DNA from: Sphingobacterium zeae
GTDB taxonomy: Bacteria; Bacteroidota; Bacteroidia; Sphingobacteriales; Sphingobacteriaceae
Length of the DNA: 64,000 nt
NCBI RefSeq assembly: GCF_030818895.1
Contig: NZ_JAUTBA010000001.1
Span: 4,464,001 to 4,528,000, forward strand
Direction of reading: 5' to 3'
Shown here: positions 17,391-26,616 of the stretch, piece by piece
Layout: each line of letters opens with the position of its first letter
Position numbering within the stretch: position 1 is the first letter of the stretch
Program-made: the position numbers and the translations under genes
The notes under the pieces: model-generated
The model's input: only the letters and a program-made list of their open reading frames with translations
What the model was told of the DNA's origin: nothing
The model's database searches: none

Positions 17391-18086
17391 ATGAAGTTAA
17401 CAAAAGCAAAATTAATCGCTAAAGTCAAGGCTCCTTTAGAAAAACTAGGATATATATTTTTTAAAGACCCCATTTCCAGTGCGCAGGGATTTTTTTCAAA
17501 GAAGTTAGATAATGGTCTCTACTTGACCCTAGGTTTAACCATTTCCAGATATATGGAGAGCAATTTTACTGGATCTTTTTATTATTCCAAAACAACCCGA
17601 TGGGCAGCGGTTTGGGATGATATCCCGGAAGAAAGTTACGTACGCCCAGGCTTCTTGATGTCAACAGAAGAGCGGAAAGTTTATTTTGACAATGAAAATG
17701 AAAAATTGTGCGATTATTGGTGGGATGGTTTTGATAATTCCTCGGTCGCTTCTTTTATCGAAGTCATCAAACTCACCGAATCGAGATTGTATGAAGACCG
17801 ATTGTTGACAAAAAGGATTGAAGATAGCCGCAGTGTATCTCAATTAAAAAATTACGCTGATGAAGTAAAGAAATTGGTCGCCGACATTGAAAAACTGAAT
17901 TCCACATACTCTTATTTACCAGATAAAGAAGTAAACGGATTACCTATGCGGTGGTTTAAAACTAGCGAGTATGTCTTAAAAAAACAGAATGGTATACTCA
18001 ATAAGAATACGGTTAAAAATTTGGCATCTGATGCTTTTATTCAAAGTACAATTGACAACCTTTCAAACATAGGAATAGGAAAATAA
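17391..18086 (+). CDS. Hypothetical protein paired with XRE regulator
   Basis: A 231-residue cytoplasmic protein of unknown family. The N-terminal half is aromatic and strand-rich (FTGSFYYSKTTRWAAVWDDI, LCDYWWDGFDNSSVASFIEV); the C-terminal half is helical with a likely coiled coil (LKNYADEVKKLVADIEKL). No catalytic motif is visible. It starts 16 bp after the XRE gene, so the two are one operon. A decayed second copy of this gene lies at 20657-21096, showing that it has been duplicated locally. The general shape resembles DUF4304-like host-interaction proteins, but I would not assign that. Confidence 0.6.
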   Translation: MKLTKAKLIAKVKAPLEKLGYIFFKDPISSAQGFFSKKLDNGLYLTLGLTISRYMESNFTGSFYYSKTTRWAAVWDDIPEESYVRPGFLMSTEERKVYFDNENEKLCDYWWDGFDNSSVASFIEVIKLTESRLYEDRLLTKRIEDSRSVSQLKNYADEVKKLVADIEKLNSTYSYLPDKEVNGLPMRWFKTSEYVLKKQNGILNKNTVKNLASDAFIQSTIDNLSNIGIGK

Positions 18087-18090
18087 TCAG

Positions 18091-18318
18091 CTATTTTCTC
18101 ATATCCCTTATTGTAGCATTATGATTGTACCGTTTTCCATCTTTTTGGCCACTCCTGACCTCAGTAACACTATGAATTTTATGATTAGCTACTTTTTCGG
18201 AAAGCACCAATTTCCGAAAAACTTTTCTAAAAGTCCTATTCCATCTTCTTTTATCTTGCTTTTCAGACTCTGAAGTGGTAATCCCGAATATTTTAGTTTT
18301 TCGTACCGATCGAGACAT
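18091..18318 (-). CDS. Small basic protein with RSVRKTKIFG motif
   Basis: A 75-residue basic protein from the ATG at 18316-18318 (a longer frame starts at 18336). It begins MSRSVRKTKIFGITTSESEKQDKRRWN; small proteins with the same opening (S-R-S-x-R-K-T-x-I-x-G-x-T-T, then SEKQDK) recur in many bacterial genomes without known function, which supports a real gene. It runs convergent to the XRE operon, with only 4 bp between stop codons. Its Arg/Lys content suggests nucleic acid contact, which is a guess. Confidence 0.6.
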   Translation of the reverse strand: MSRSVRKTKIFGITTSESEKQDKRRWNRTFRKVFRKLVLSEKVANHKIHSVTEVRSGQKDGKRYNHNATIRDMRK

Positions 18319-18336
18319 AAATTTACCGTTTGACAC

Positions 18337-18692
18337 AAATATACCATACTTTAACCTACTAACTATTACGAGACATCATAAAAACGAATAGCAGAATCTC
18401 TAAAGAAGTGCAATGGCAATACAACTTTCCATCAGCTCAAAGGCGAAGATACTGGTATCTAGTATCTCTATGAGATTAATTTTGAGATTTATAAGTGGTC
18501 TTTGAAGTGGAAAGACCTAATACTTACACACGTAGCATATAAGTTGAAAATAATTTAGTTTAGTATAGTGTTTTAAATTGCACAGTTTGTTAACTTTATA
18601 GAAATACAGAAATTTAGTAAAGGCCATATAAATGAGATATCAAAATAACTGATATCGAAAAGTAACGATTTAACTTTTAAACTACAATAACC
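18337..18692. other. Intergenic region, nothing clear
   Basis: AT-rich stretch of 356 bp before the DUF1877 gene. It has a short 7-bp inverted repeat (AGATACT 18449-18455 / AGTATCT 18463-18469). I see no gene, RNA or mobile-element end. Confidence 0.5.
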
Positions 18693-19199
18693 ATGGGGAT
18701 GATCCAAAGCTATCTACGTGTTGATAATGACACGCTTAATGCTTTTATTGAAGACAGTAGCCGCCTAGAAGACATTATTTATAGTGATGACATTACCAAT
18801 AATGAAAACTTCCTTGACTTGGATAAAGCATGGGAAGGTGTGTTTTTTATAATCACAGGTCAAAGTTTGGCAGAGGCTGTTGAAGAAGAAGCTCCGCTTC
18901 TAGGTATACTTATGGGACCTTTGGAAATTGACCCCGATCAAGATATTGGCTATGGTCCTGCAACATATACAACCGCAGAACAAACTAGAGTTATTTATAA
19001 CACGATAATAGAACTTACAAAAGAAGAACTCTCCGCCAACTATGATCCTAATAGGATGGAAGAAGAAGGTGTTTACCCTCATATTTGGCAGGATGATGAA
19101 GATGCATTGGAATATCTTCTGGATTATTTTGACGACCTCAAAGACTTCTATAAAAAAGCAGCGGAGAACGGAGAAGCTGTAGTTACCTTTTTGGGATAA
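18693..19199 (+). CDS. DUF1877 (YfbM-like) family protein
   Basis: A 168-residue acidic protein. The opening MGMIQSYLRV and the block LDLDKAWEGVFFIITGQ, then LGILMGPLEI and GYGPATYTTAEQTRVIY, are the family's hallmarks. YfbM-type proteins are cytosolic with unknown biochemical role and are often found among immunity-like or contact-system genes. Very acidic (pI clearly low), with a C-terminal DDLKDFYKKAAENGEAVVTFLG. Family length is typical. It stands alone, 71 bp before a secreted hypothetical. Confidence 0.8.
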   Translation: MGMIQSYLRVDNDTLNAFIEDSSRLEDIIYSDDITNNENFLDLDKAWEGVFFIITGQSLAEAVEEEAPLLGILMGPLEIDPDQDIGYGPATYTTAEQTRVIYNTIIELTKEELSANYDPNRMEEEGVYPHIWQDDEDALEYLLDYFDDLKDFYKKAAENGEAVVTFLG

Positions 19200-19270
19200 A
19201 CTCATTGCTGATTAAAAAAAAATAAGAAATATCCTTTTTAAGATGAGCCTTCAAATTTAGACTAACGATC

Positions 19271-19807
19271 ATGAAACATCTAATATTTACAATACTTTTC
19301 TTACTAATATACTCAATAAGTTACGGCCAAACCACAGTTAAAGAATCAAAAGCATCGAATGGAGTACCCATTATGTTTGTTGATAGTGTACGAATTAGCC
19401 AAGCAGACCTGCAAAAATACAAATCTGATGATATAGCCACGGTTACTGTCTATAAAGACAGTACCAAATTTAAACATCTAGACAGTAATGCGATTGGAGC
19501 CATCTATATTGAAACAAATCAATTCAGCAGAAAACGCTTCCTTAATTACTTCAAATCTAAATCATCGGAGTTCAAGAATCTATTGGCGTCCAAGCAAAGC
19601 GATGACAGCTTTCAGTATGTTCTTAATGGAGAAGTTCTGAGTAAAAATTATGAGGGTAAGCTATCCGCTATTGATGACAAAAATTTTAAATCCATAACAA
19701 TTATTCGTAAGAATGAATTTGTGAAGAAATATGGAGAAACAGATAAGGCTTTGGGGATAGTGATCGTCTCGGACGTTCCTGAAAACACCTCTGCAGTGAA
19801 AAAGTAG
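19271..19807 (+). CDS. Secreted hypothetical protein
   Basis: A 178-residue protein with a signal peptide (MKHLIFTILFLLIYSISYGQ). The mature region contains two similar stretches, DIATVTVYKDS and NFKSITIIRKNEF, each followed by a GAIYIET- or LGIVIVS-like strand. This resembles the short plug-like repeats found in some TonB-associated Bacteroidota proteins, and may mark an internal duplication. No catalytic residues recognised. Likely periplasmic. Function unknown. Confidence 0.6.
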   Translation: MKHLIFTILFLLIYSISYGQTTVKESKASNGVPIMFVDSVRISQADLQKYKSDDIATVTVYKDSTKFKHLDSNAIGAIYIETNQFSRKRFLNYFKSKSSEFKNLLASKQSDDSFQYVLNGEVLSKNYEGKLSAIDDKNFKSITIIRKNEFVKKYGETDKALGIVIVSDVPENTSAVKK

Positions 19808-19881
19808 CTTGAGCTCAAGACGAAATAAACTTTTCTACTTAAGTAGACACAAATTCAAAACAATTTACAGATAACAGCATA

Positions 19882-20643
19882 ATGGCATCTAAACAATTTA
19901 ATTCTGCTTTTCAAAACATCTTAAAGTATTGTGAAAATTCTAAACTGTATTTAGGAGAAGGAAATCCTAATGCAAAAATTCTTATAATAGGTAAAGAAAT
20001 AGGCAGAGCCCATGAAAAAGAACAAATTCTTTCCGTTGAGAACTCAAATGTAGAGAACGATTCTAATTTACGATTTTGGCGTGAACGTTTTGAAAAAGAG
20101 TACTTGAATGGCTATCTAAATGAGATTACAGAGCGGTTTAAAAATAAACCAAACTCAACTTGGATCAGCTATCAGAAAATTGTTGATTCAATTATCAGTA
20201 CTGAATCAAATGAGAAAAAGCACGATTTTCTAAATCATACTTATATTACTGAACTGAGTCAAATACACCTCCCCTACAGCCGTCAAACCACTAATTATGA
20301 GCTAATTAATGCAAGACGAGAGAGTATAGATCAACGTAAGAAAATGTTCAAACAGGATTTCTATCAAAATTTCCCAATTGTTGTCATGACTTGTGGACAT
20401 TATCCTACTAGGGATTTTGACTTTGACATCGAAGATACATTTAATGTAAGATGGGATCAGAAGACTATAACATTATCCAAAGGAAACTACTACAACCTCC
20501 ATTATGGAAAAACCAAATTAGGGGAAGAGAAAATCTTGATCCATACCAGGCAAGCTAGTTTAGGTGTAACAAATGAATTGTTGACAACAATTGGAAATTT
20601 ATGTAGAAGATTTTATAAAAGTTCTATTGAAATATCGAACTGA
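19882..20643 (+). CDS. Uracil-DNA-glycosylase-fold-like protein
   Basis: A 253-residue protein. The early block LGEGNPNAKILIIGKEIG resembles motif 1 of the uracil-DNA glycosylase superfamily (GNPNAKILFIGE), and a late ILIHTRQASLGV resembles the HPS-containing motif 2 with the Pro replaced. The catalytic Asp of true UDGs is not evident, so an altered activity or a non-enzymatic nucleic-acid sensor is more likely. A second UDG-fold-like protein lies at 47092 in the same island. No operon partner; the decayed gene copy follows. Confidence 0.5.
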   Translation: MASKQFNSAFQNILKYCENSKLYLGEGNPNAKILIIGKEIGRAHEKEQILSVENSNVENDSNLRFWRERFEKEYLNGYLNEITERFKNKPNSTWISYQKIVDSIISTESNEKKHDFLNHTYITELSQIHLPYSRQTTNYELINARRESIDQRKKMFKQDFYQNFPIVVMTCGHYPTRDFDFDIEDTFNVRWDQKTITLSKGNYYNLHYGKTKLGEEKILIHTRQASLGVTNELLTTIGNLCRRFYKSSIEISN

Positions 20644-20656
20644 AGCTATTAAATAG

Positions 20657-21096
20657 ACGAAGCTAACAAAAAAACTAAACAATAAAGTCGAGACATCTTT
20701 AGAAAAATTAGGATATATATTTTTTAAAGAAGCCATTTCTAGTGCGCAGGGATTTTTTTCAAAGAAGTTAGAGAATGTTTTCTACTTGATGTTAGGTTTA
20801 ACCATTTCCATATATGAAGAGCAATTTTGTTGGATCTTTTTATTATTCCAAAACAACCCGATGGGCAGCTAGTTGGGATGACATCCCGGAAGAACGTTAT
20901 ATACGACCAGGCTCTACAATGTCAACAGAGGAACTAAAAATTTATTTTGACACTGAAAATAAGATACTAAGTGATTATTGGTGGCATGCTTTTGATGATT
21001 AATCAGTCGCTTCTTTTATTGAGGTCATCAAGCTCACCTAATCGAGATTATATGAAGACCGATTTTTAACAAAAAAGATTGAAGATAGCCACAGTA
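20657..21096 (+). pseudogene. Decayed second copy of the 17391-18086 gene
   Basis: The nucleotide sequence tracks the gene at 17391 closely (for example the block coding for GSFYYSKTTRWAA, and the WDDIPEE and YWW motifs), but the start is ACG instead of ATG, frame shifts occur near 20815, and stops appear after YWWHAFDD (21000) and in the SFIEVIKLT block. The copy ends abruptly where the IS21 terminal repeat begins, losing about 85 codons. It is a dead paralogue cut by the insertion. Confidence 0.85.
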
Positions 21097-21333
21097 CATA
21101 TTCCGGAGTAAATTGACCTCATGATTCCGGCACTTTGCACTGGTGTATATGCGCAATTCCATTGAGTTATCGCATGCCATTCCGGCAGATGTTGCCCCCC
21201 CTAATAAGATTTAGATGGATTTATTCCGGATCATACTGACCCCTCAAAAATAATATGGGGTCTAATTCCGGAGCATCTTGACCCCCTTGGTTATTTTGAT
21301 TTATTTGGGATAAGATTTTTAAGAGTTATTCCA

Positions 21334-22889
21334 ATGGCCGGTAAATCAAGACCCATGAGTCAGATAAAACAATTGATAAGATTGAAACAGCAAGGCTATG
21401 CCATAAAAGCGATAGCACGTTGTTTATCACTGAGTAAGAACACCGTAAAGACCTATCTTTTCAAGATCGGTCAGGCAAAGCTCAACATGAACGAGCTGCT
21501 GGAACTGGAGGATCCGATTCTCGACGGGCTTCTGAATGCCGGTAATCCAGCCTATCGTGATGCCCGGTTTGAGGATTTCAAAGAGCGGCTTTCCTATTTT
21601 CAGCAAGAACTCGGCCGTCCCGGTGTTACCCGTAAACTTCTTTGGGAAGAATATAAGCAGAGCGTGTCGGACGGCTATGAACTTTCACAGTTCTGTTTCC
21701 ACCTGGGGCAATATCTCAAAGTACAGAAGCGCAGCTCGATGGTCATGGAACATACGCCAGCAGATAAACTTTATATCGACTTTTCCGGCAAGAAGCTTCA
21801 TTTTATCGATGGTAATACCGGTGAGATCATAAATTGTGAGATATTTGTGGCCTGTCTTCCTTTTTCCAATTATTGTTATGCCACAGCTGTGCCGAGCCAG
21901 AAGACACCCGACTTTTTGGACGCGCTGGATAAATGTATACAGTTTCTTGGCGGGGTGCCAAGATGTATCGTTCCGGACAATCTTAAGTCTGCGGTTATAA
22001 AAAGTGACAGGTACGAACCGGAAATCAACCGCTGTATGGAAGATCTGGCCAATCATTACGGTACTGTTATCGTTCCTGCACGCGCTGGAAAGCCCAGGGA
22101 CAAGAGTGCCGTAGAAAACCATGTAAAGATCATTTATACGCAGGTATTTGCCAAACTTCGAAACAGGAGCTTTTTCTCATTATCAGCCCTCAACAGCGCC
22201 GCTGAAGACTGTGTATTGAAGCTGAACCAGACGCGTATGCAGAACAGGAGTTATTGTCGGCAGGAACGGTTCCTCAGCTGTGAAAAACATCTTCTGTTAC
22301 CATTACCCGAGCATCGCTTTGCACTAAAATATTATGCGGAGCTTAAGATCGGTGAAAACGGGCACGTCTATCTTGGCAGGGACAGACACTTCTATAGTGC
22401 CCCGAGTTGCTATATCGGAAAGAAAGCACAGGTTATCTACACCAAGAATCTCGTGCACATCTTTGTTGGAGGAAAACAGGTTGCCCTGCATCAGAGGAGC
22501 CCAAAAAACGGAATGCCTACACCACCCTGGAGGAACATCTGGATGCCAGGTACCGTGAGTTCAGAAAAAGGAACCCTGCCCATTACCTTACAAGAGCAAA
22601 TGCCATATCTCCGGTATTCAGTGAACTGGTACAGATGATCTTTGACCAGAAACGCCATCCTGAACAGCTTTACAGGACATGTGACGGACTGTTCAGGCTT
22701 CAAAGGACCTACAGCGACCTGTTTATAAAGGCCTGCCAGGTGGCTATTACTCATCGCCAGCTACGGTATAAGTTTGTTGAAGGCCTTTTAATAACCGGCA
22801 TGGTAAACTTTCCGGAGCACCAGGGCGCACAGATCGAAAAAAAACTTCCCCTTCATGAAAATATCAGGAACCGGGGGTATTATTCATAA
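21334..22889 (+). CDS. istA: IS21 transposase IstA, two frames joined at AAAAAAC
   Basis: DDE transposase that cuts and joins the element ends. The first frame (21334-22638) has an N-terminal HTH (GYAIKAIARCLSLSKNTVKTYL) and the integrase core: Asp in KLYIDFSGKK, Asp in IVPDNLKSAV, Glu in DKSAVENHVK. At 22503-22509 the heptamer A-AAA-AAC is placed exactly in the codon phase for -1 slippage; the -1 frame then runs to 22889 and encodes the rest of the family C-terminus (KKRNAYTTLEEHLDARY). The joined product would be about 518 residues, the normal IstA size. Without slippage, a 434-residue protein with an unrelated tail results. Whether this is programmed or a one-base mutation is open. Confidence 0.85.
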
Positions 22890-22906
22890 CATAAAAATCA
22901 ATTACA

Positions 22907-23623
22907 GTGAACATTGAACACAACATGAAAAGTCTCCGGCTATTGGGCATGGAGCGTAGCTGGAAAGCGCTGGTGGAAACCCGTCGTATGACAGAACTTA
23001 ACTTTGAGGATGGGTTGCAGCTGCTCTTGCAGTCGGAGCTGGACAGCCGGGAAGAAAAACGGTTTGACAGACTAAAAAAGAATGCTGCCTTTCGCTATCA
23101 GGCATCGGTTGAGGAGCTCAATATGGATCCCAAACGCGGTATGGACAAAGCCCAGATCGCTGACCTAATTACTGGCGGGTACATTGAAAGAGGTGAGCCG
23201 CTACTGATATCGGGCGCGACGGGGTGCGGAAAAAGCTTTCTGGCCTCAGCCCTTGGTTTAAAAGCATGCTCACAGGGAAAAAAGGTCTTATACTTCAATC
23301 TACAGAAGCTGCTCCAGCGAACCAAGATTGCCAGACTGGAAGGATCAATGCACAAACTTCTGGACAGGATTGCAAAAGCTGACCTGCTGATCCTGGATGA
23401 CTTTGGTCTTGTAAATCTAGACCAGCAGCAAAGGCTGGACCTGATGGAAATTATTGAAGATAGGCATGCCAGATCATCGACCATTATAGCCAGTCAGCTT
23501 CCCGTAGCAAGCTGGTATGATGTGATTGGGGAAGATACAATCGCCGACTCTGTATTGGACCGGATTGTACATACTTCACACCGAATTGAACTTAAGGGTG
23601 AAAGTCTAAGAAAAAAAAGGTAA
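22907..23623 (+). CDS. istB: IS21 helper ATPase IstB
   Basis: A 238-residue AAA+ ATPase that works with IstA to choose and load target DNA. Walker A is GATGCGKSF (about residue 104), Walker B LLILDDFG (about 161), with arginine-finger region DSVLDRIVHTSHRI near the end. Translation may start at GTG 22907 or at ATG 22925 (MKSLRLLGMERSW); the latter looks more usual for the family. It begins 17 bp after the second istA frame, so translational coupling is likely. Complete. Confidence 0.92.
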   Translation: MNIEHNMKSLRLLGMERSWKALVETRRMTELNFEDGLQLLLQSELDSREEKRFDRLKKNAAFRYQASVEELNMDPKRGMDKAQIADLITGGYIERGEPLLISGATGCGKSFLASALGLKACSQGKKVLYFNLQKLLQRTKIARLEGSMHKLLDRIAKADLLILDDFGLVNLDQQQRLDLMEIIEDRHARSSTIIASQLPVASWYDVIGEDTIADSVLDRIVHTSHRIELKGESLRKKR

Positions 23624-23709
23624 TATTGTCAGGCTATTGGTAAAAATCCCCCAGATAACCAAAATCAGAGGGGTCAGTATCGCCGGAAAGGGGTCAACAT
23701 CACCGGAAT

Positions 23710-23864
23710 ATGCAACTGTCATTTCCCAGCGATGATGCCGTACTGAAATCTGTATATTTGGCTTTGAGAGAAATCTCTAAAAAAAGTGGACGATGCCTAT
23801 TCAGAATAGGGGTATTATCCTAAGTCAGTTTTTAACTTTATTTGAAAAAAGAGTCCAGTTATAA
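23710..23864 (+). pseudogene. C-terminal scrap of IS256-family transposase, frameshifted
   Basis: Reads QLSFPSDDAVLKSVYLALRE then, after a shift at the A-run near 23776-23784, KKWTMPIQNRGIILSQFLTL and FEKRV before a stop. This is the characteristic end of Mutator/IS256 transposases. A possible element end follows at 23895-23925 with the palindrome AGTGGGAC-A-GTCCCACT (23903-23919). The 5' part is missing and replaced by the IS21 copy. Non-functional. Confidence 0.8.
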
Positions 23865-24027
23865 GGAACATAACTGAACTCCGTATTTTTATTTACACAC
23901 TTAGTGGGACAGTCCCACTTTATAAGTGTATGATTGAACATTGATTCACGTATCCATCCTAATAAGTACATCATTTAGGTCAAATTTGTGTTTAATTTTG
24001 TTGATATTGTAATCTCCCATATTTATT

Positions 24028-24894
24028 CTATTTGAGCTTCCGTCTCGAAACACCAACAGCGTTACTAGGATTAATTTTATTTAAACTTTTATAAAAATCA
24101 TATAAATTACTATCTATACTTTCTATATATTTTAAAAATTCCTTATTTTTTACAGCATCGACCAGACTATTATACTTTTCTTTCATCCATAAAAATTTTA
24201 CACGAAGGTCTGCTCTACTTGGAGTCTTTGAAATATTCATTCCATATCTAATTTTACTTGCTAATGTATCTATGTACTTAGGAAAATCGTAATCTGGGTC
24301 ATCAAGTTCTGCTTGGGCTTTTCTAAAATAGTCAATGAAATACATACCATCTAAATCCTTCTCTAACAACGATTCTACGAATTCTATTTCATCGTCAGAA
24401 GAATGGTGCTCGGATTTTGCTTGACCTGCCAAATCTATTATAGATCTATCCAAAATTATTCTAGGATAGTTTGCTGCTTTAGATTCAAGGAGATACGCTT
24501 CTACCAAAGCAGGCCCAAACAAATATCTATCCGAATGAATAAATTTTCCATAAGAAATAGCTCCTCTACATAAAACACCTTTATCAATTAATCTCATTAC
24601 CATCCATTTCACTTCTAGTAATGTATAAAAAATTTCACTTCTCTCTTTAGCTAAAAAGGAGATAACAATACTATCGGAAAACGTAGTTATTTTTTTTGAC
24701 CCCTCTGGTAAACTTTTTAAATATTTGTCATTTGGAGCGTCGAGATTCCAAACATCTCTGATCGCATTGTAAGCATCAATTACTGTATTAATGCCCTCAG
24801 AATTATCAGTTCCGTCTTTATTAACCGTACTTCCGAGTAAATCTTTAAATCCTAAAAGATCGATAAACACTACGATTCTATCTTCGTATTCCAT
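24028..24894 (-). CDS. Class III nucleotide-cyclase-like domain protein
   Basis: A 288-residue cytoplasmic protein. The opening VVFIDLLGFKDLL (Asp 12) and the later TTFSDSIVISF (Asp 74) match the two metal-binding strands of class III adenylate/guanylate cyclases. LCRGAISYGKF and FGPALVEAYLLESKAANYPRIIL fit the later cyclase blocks (GxAVxxG and GPAVNxAxxLE). Substrate-specifying residues cannot be assigned by eye. Proteins of this outline are frequent in defence islands, and uridylate/cytidylate cyclases of Pycsar systems share the fold. Here it is the gene after hsdM (76 bp gap), with no TM or TIR effector beside it, so a signalling role is speculative. It ends about 165 bp from the IS256 scrap. 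Confidence 0.6.
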   Translation of the reverse strand: MEYEDRIVVFIDLLGFKDLLGSTVNKDGTDNSEGINTVIDAYNAIRDVWNLDAPNDKYLKSLPEGSKKITTFSDSIVISFLAKERSEIFYTLLEVKWMVMRLIDKGVLCRGAISYGKFIHSDRYLFGPALVEAYLLESKAANYPRIILDRSIIDLAGQAKSEHHSSDDEIEFVESLLEKDLDGMYFIDYFRKAQAELDDPDYDFPKYIDTLASKIRYGMNISKTPSRADLRVKFLWMKEKYNSLVDAVKNKEFLKYIESIDSNLYDFYKSLNKINPSNAVGVSRRKLK

Positions 24895-24969
24895 AATTTA
24901 TAAACTTCGTATTAACTTCGTCTTGTAATATATAATTATTTATAATTTCAAATTATATTATTTAGGATT

Positions 24970-26616
24970 TTACACTACAAAATCTCCTTCAAGCCCAACT
25001 CCTTTTAAAAAACCATTATGCTTATCTGTAGCCCCTTTTATTCGTTGATCTATTTTGCCTAATTTATCATTCACTTCCTTCAAGTCAATCAGCTCTTCTG
25101 CCACAGATGTGCTAACATACCGGGAAATATTGAGGTTATACCCATTCTTCTCGATCTCTTCCATCGGTATACGACGAGCATAGCGTTCCACTTTTTCAGG
25201 GCGATTGATATAGGTTTCCACTATCGTCCGTATATCATTAGGTTCGCCATTTTCACCTTCGCGCAAGCGATTTTGGCGCTTGTCCTTAGCATAACGTTCG
25301 CTAGCATTGATAAACAGAACATCCTCGTTCTTCTTACACTTCTTCAATACGAGAATGCACACAGGTATACCAGTAGAGAAAAACAGGTTAGACGGTAAAC
25401 CAATCACCGCATCAATATGATTATCCTTTAATAGCTTGGTACGAATACGTTCCTCCGCTCCTCCTCGGAACAAAACACCATGTGGAAGGATAATGGCCAT
25501 CGTCCCCTCTTTCGACAAGAAGTGAAAACCGTGTAATAGAAAAGCAAAATCAGCGGCTGACTTCGGTGCTAGACCATGGCTCTTGAAACGGAAGTCCTCT
25601 GCAAGGGCCTCATTCGGTTCCCAACGCAAGCTAAATGGTGGATTGGCAACAATTGCATCAAATTCCATTTTCTTGGCAGGGTTCATCTCATTCAATAAAT
25701 CCCATTCATTCAACAATGTATCGCCATGGTAAATTTCAAACTCTGTATCTTTAACCCCATGCAAAAGCATATTCATTCGTGCAAGGTTATAAGTTGTGAT
25801 ATTCTTTTCCTGCCCGTATATCTTGCCGATACTTCCTTCTTTCTTTGGCCCCTTGATCTTCTCACGCACATTGAGTAACAATGAACCAGATCCGCAGGCA
25901 AAGTCCAATACGTTGTCTAGCTTTTTCTTCTTACCCTTTGTAGGGTCCTGACTATCTAAAGCAACTATTTCAGAGAGGATGGTTGAAATCGGCTGTGGTG
26001 TATAGAATTCTCCTGCTTTCTTACCAGAGCCTGCCGCAAACTCGCCTATTAGATACTCATATGCATCTCCTAAAGTATCAGAATCACTGGAGAAGTCAGC
26101 AATACCTTCTGCTATACGCGTAATAATCGTACAAAGGCGTTTATTGCGGTCAGCGGCTGTTTTACCAAGCTTCTCCGAATTCAGGTTGATTTCAGAAAAC
26201 AACCCCTGAAACGTGCTATCGAAAGATTCATTTTCGATGTATCGAAACCCCTGTTCAAGTGTTTGTAGCAATTCATTATCCTGTGTACGTGCCAACTCGT
26301 AGATATTTCCCCAAAGGTGATCCGGCTGAATTACATAATGCACCTTACGGCGCATTTGCTTTTCAAATTCCTCCACATCAACTCTATTTTGTTCGTACCA
26401 GATCGATAATGGGTGTCGGGTATCGTCCTCTTCTGTTTGCGGATAATCCTTTCCTAATTCCTTCCTTACTGCTGTCTCATAATTATCCGACAGATAGCGT
26501 AGAAAAAGAAAAGAGAGCATATAATCGCGAAAATCATCCGCGTTCATTGAACCTCTTAATTGATCCGCTATATTCCAAAGGGTTTTACCCAGCTGTTGTT
26601 GTTCCTTGTGTGTCAT
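24970..26616 (-). CDS. hsdM: Type I restriction-modification methyltransferase subunit
   Basis: A 548-residue N6-adenine methyltransferase that, with HsdS, marks host DNA. It has an N-terminal helical HsdM_N domain (QQLGKTLWNIADQLRGSMNADDFRDYMLSFLFLRYLSD), SAM motif I LDFACGSGSLLLNV near 270, and catalytic motif IV AIVANPPFSL near 355. The ATG at 26614-26616 is chosen because MTHKEQQQLGKTLW is the usual N-terminus; a longer frame to 26757 overlaps the upstream ATPase gene. Its first 32 bp overlap the 3' end of that gene. It is the last core gene of the hsdR-DUF1016-hsdS-ATPase-hsdM order. Confidence 0.95.
   Translation of the reverse strand: MTHKEQQQLGKTLWNIADQLRGSMNADDFRDYMLSFLFLRYLSDNYETAVRKELGKDYPQTEEDDTRHPLSIWYEQNRVDVEEFEKQMRRKVHYVIQPDHLWGNIYELARTQDNELLQTLEQGFRYIENESFDSTFQGLFSEINLNSEKLGKTAADRNKRLCTIITRIAEGIADFSSDSDTLGDAYEYLIGEFAAGSGKKAGEFYTPQPISTILSEIVALDSQDPTKGKKKKLDNVLDFACGSGSLLLNVREKIKGPKKEGSIGKIYGQEKNITTYNLARMNMLLHGVKDTEFEIYHGDTLLNEWDLLNEMNPAKKMEFDAIVANPPFSLRWEPNEALAEDFRFKSHGLAPKSAADFAFLLHGFHFLSKEGTMAIILPHGVLFRGGAEERIRTKLLKDNHIDAVIGLPSNLFFSTGIPVCILVLKKCKKNEDVLFINASERYAKDKRQNRLREGENGEPNDIRTIVETYINRPEKVERYARRIPMEEIEKNGYNLNISRYVSTSVAEELIDLKEVNDKLGKIDQRIKGATDKHNGFLKGVGLEGDFVV

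Larger units (their letters stand above)
21097..23712 (+). mobile_element. IS21-family insertion sequence with istA and istB
   Basis: About 2.6 kb. Both ends start CATATTCCGG when read inwards (21097-21106; complement of 23703-23712), followed by a degenerate TTGACC block. Further copies of the TTCCGGnnnnnnnTGACCCC site lie inside the left end (21224, 21265) and right end (23668-23710), the multiple transposase sites typical of IS21. The left flank is the decayed XRE-partner copy and the right flank is an IS256 transposase scrap, with no matching target duplication. A deletion or recombination has therefore removed one original flank. Confidence 0.9.

Noticed and set aside
24028..24894. Complete Pycsar system
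   Set aside because: No TM or TIR effector gene is adjacent; only the cyclase-like protein is present.
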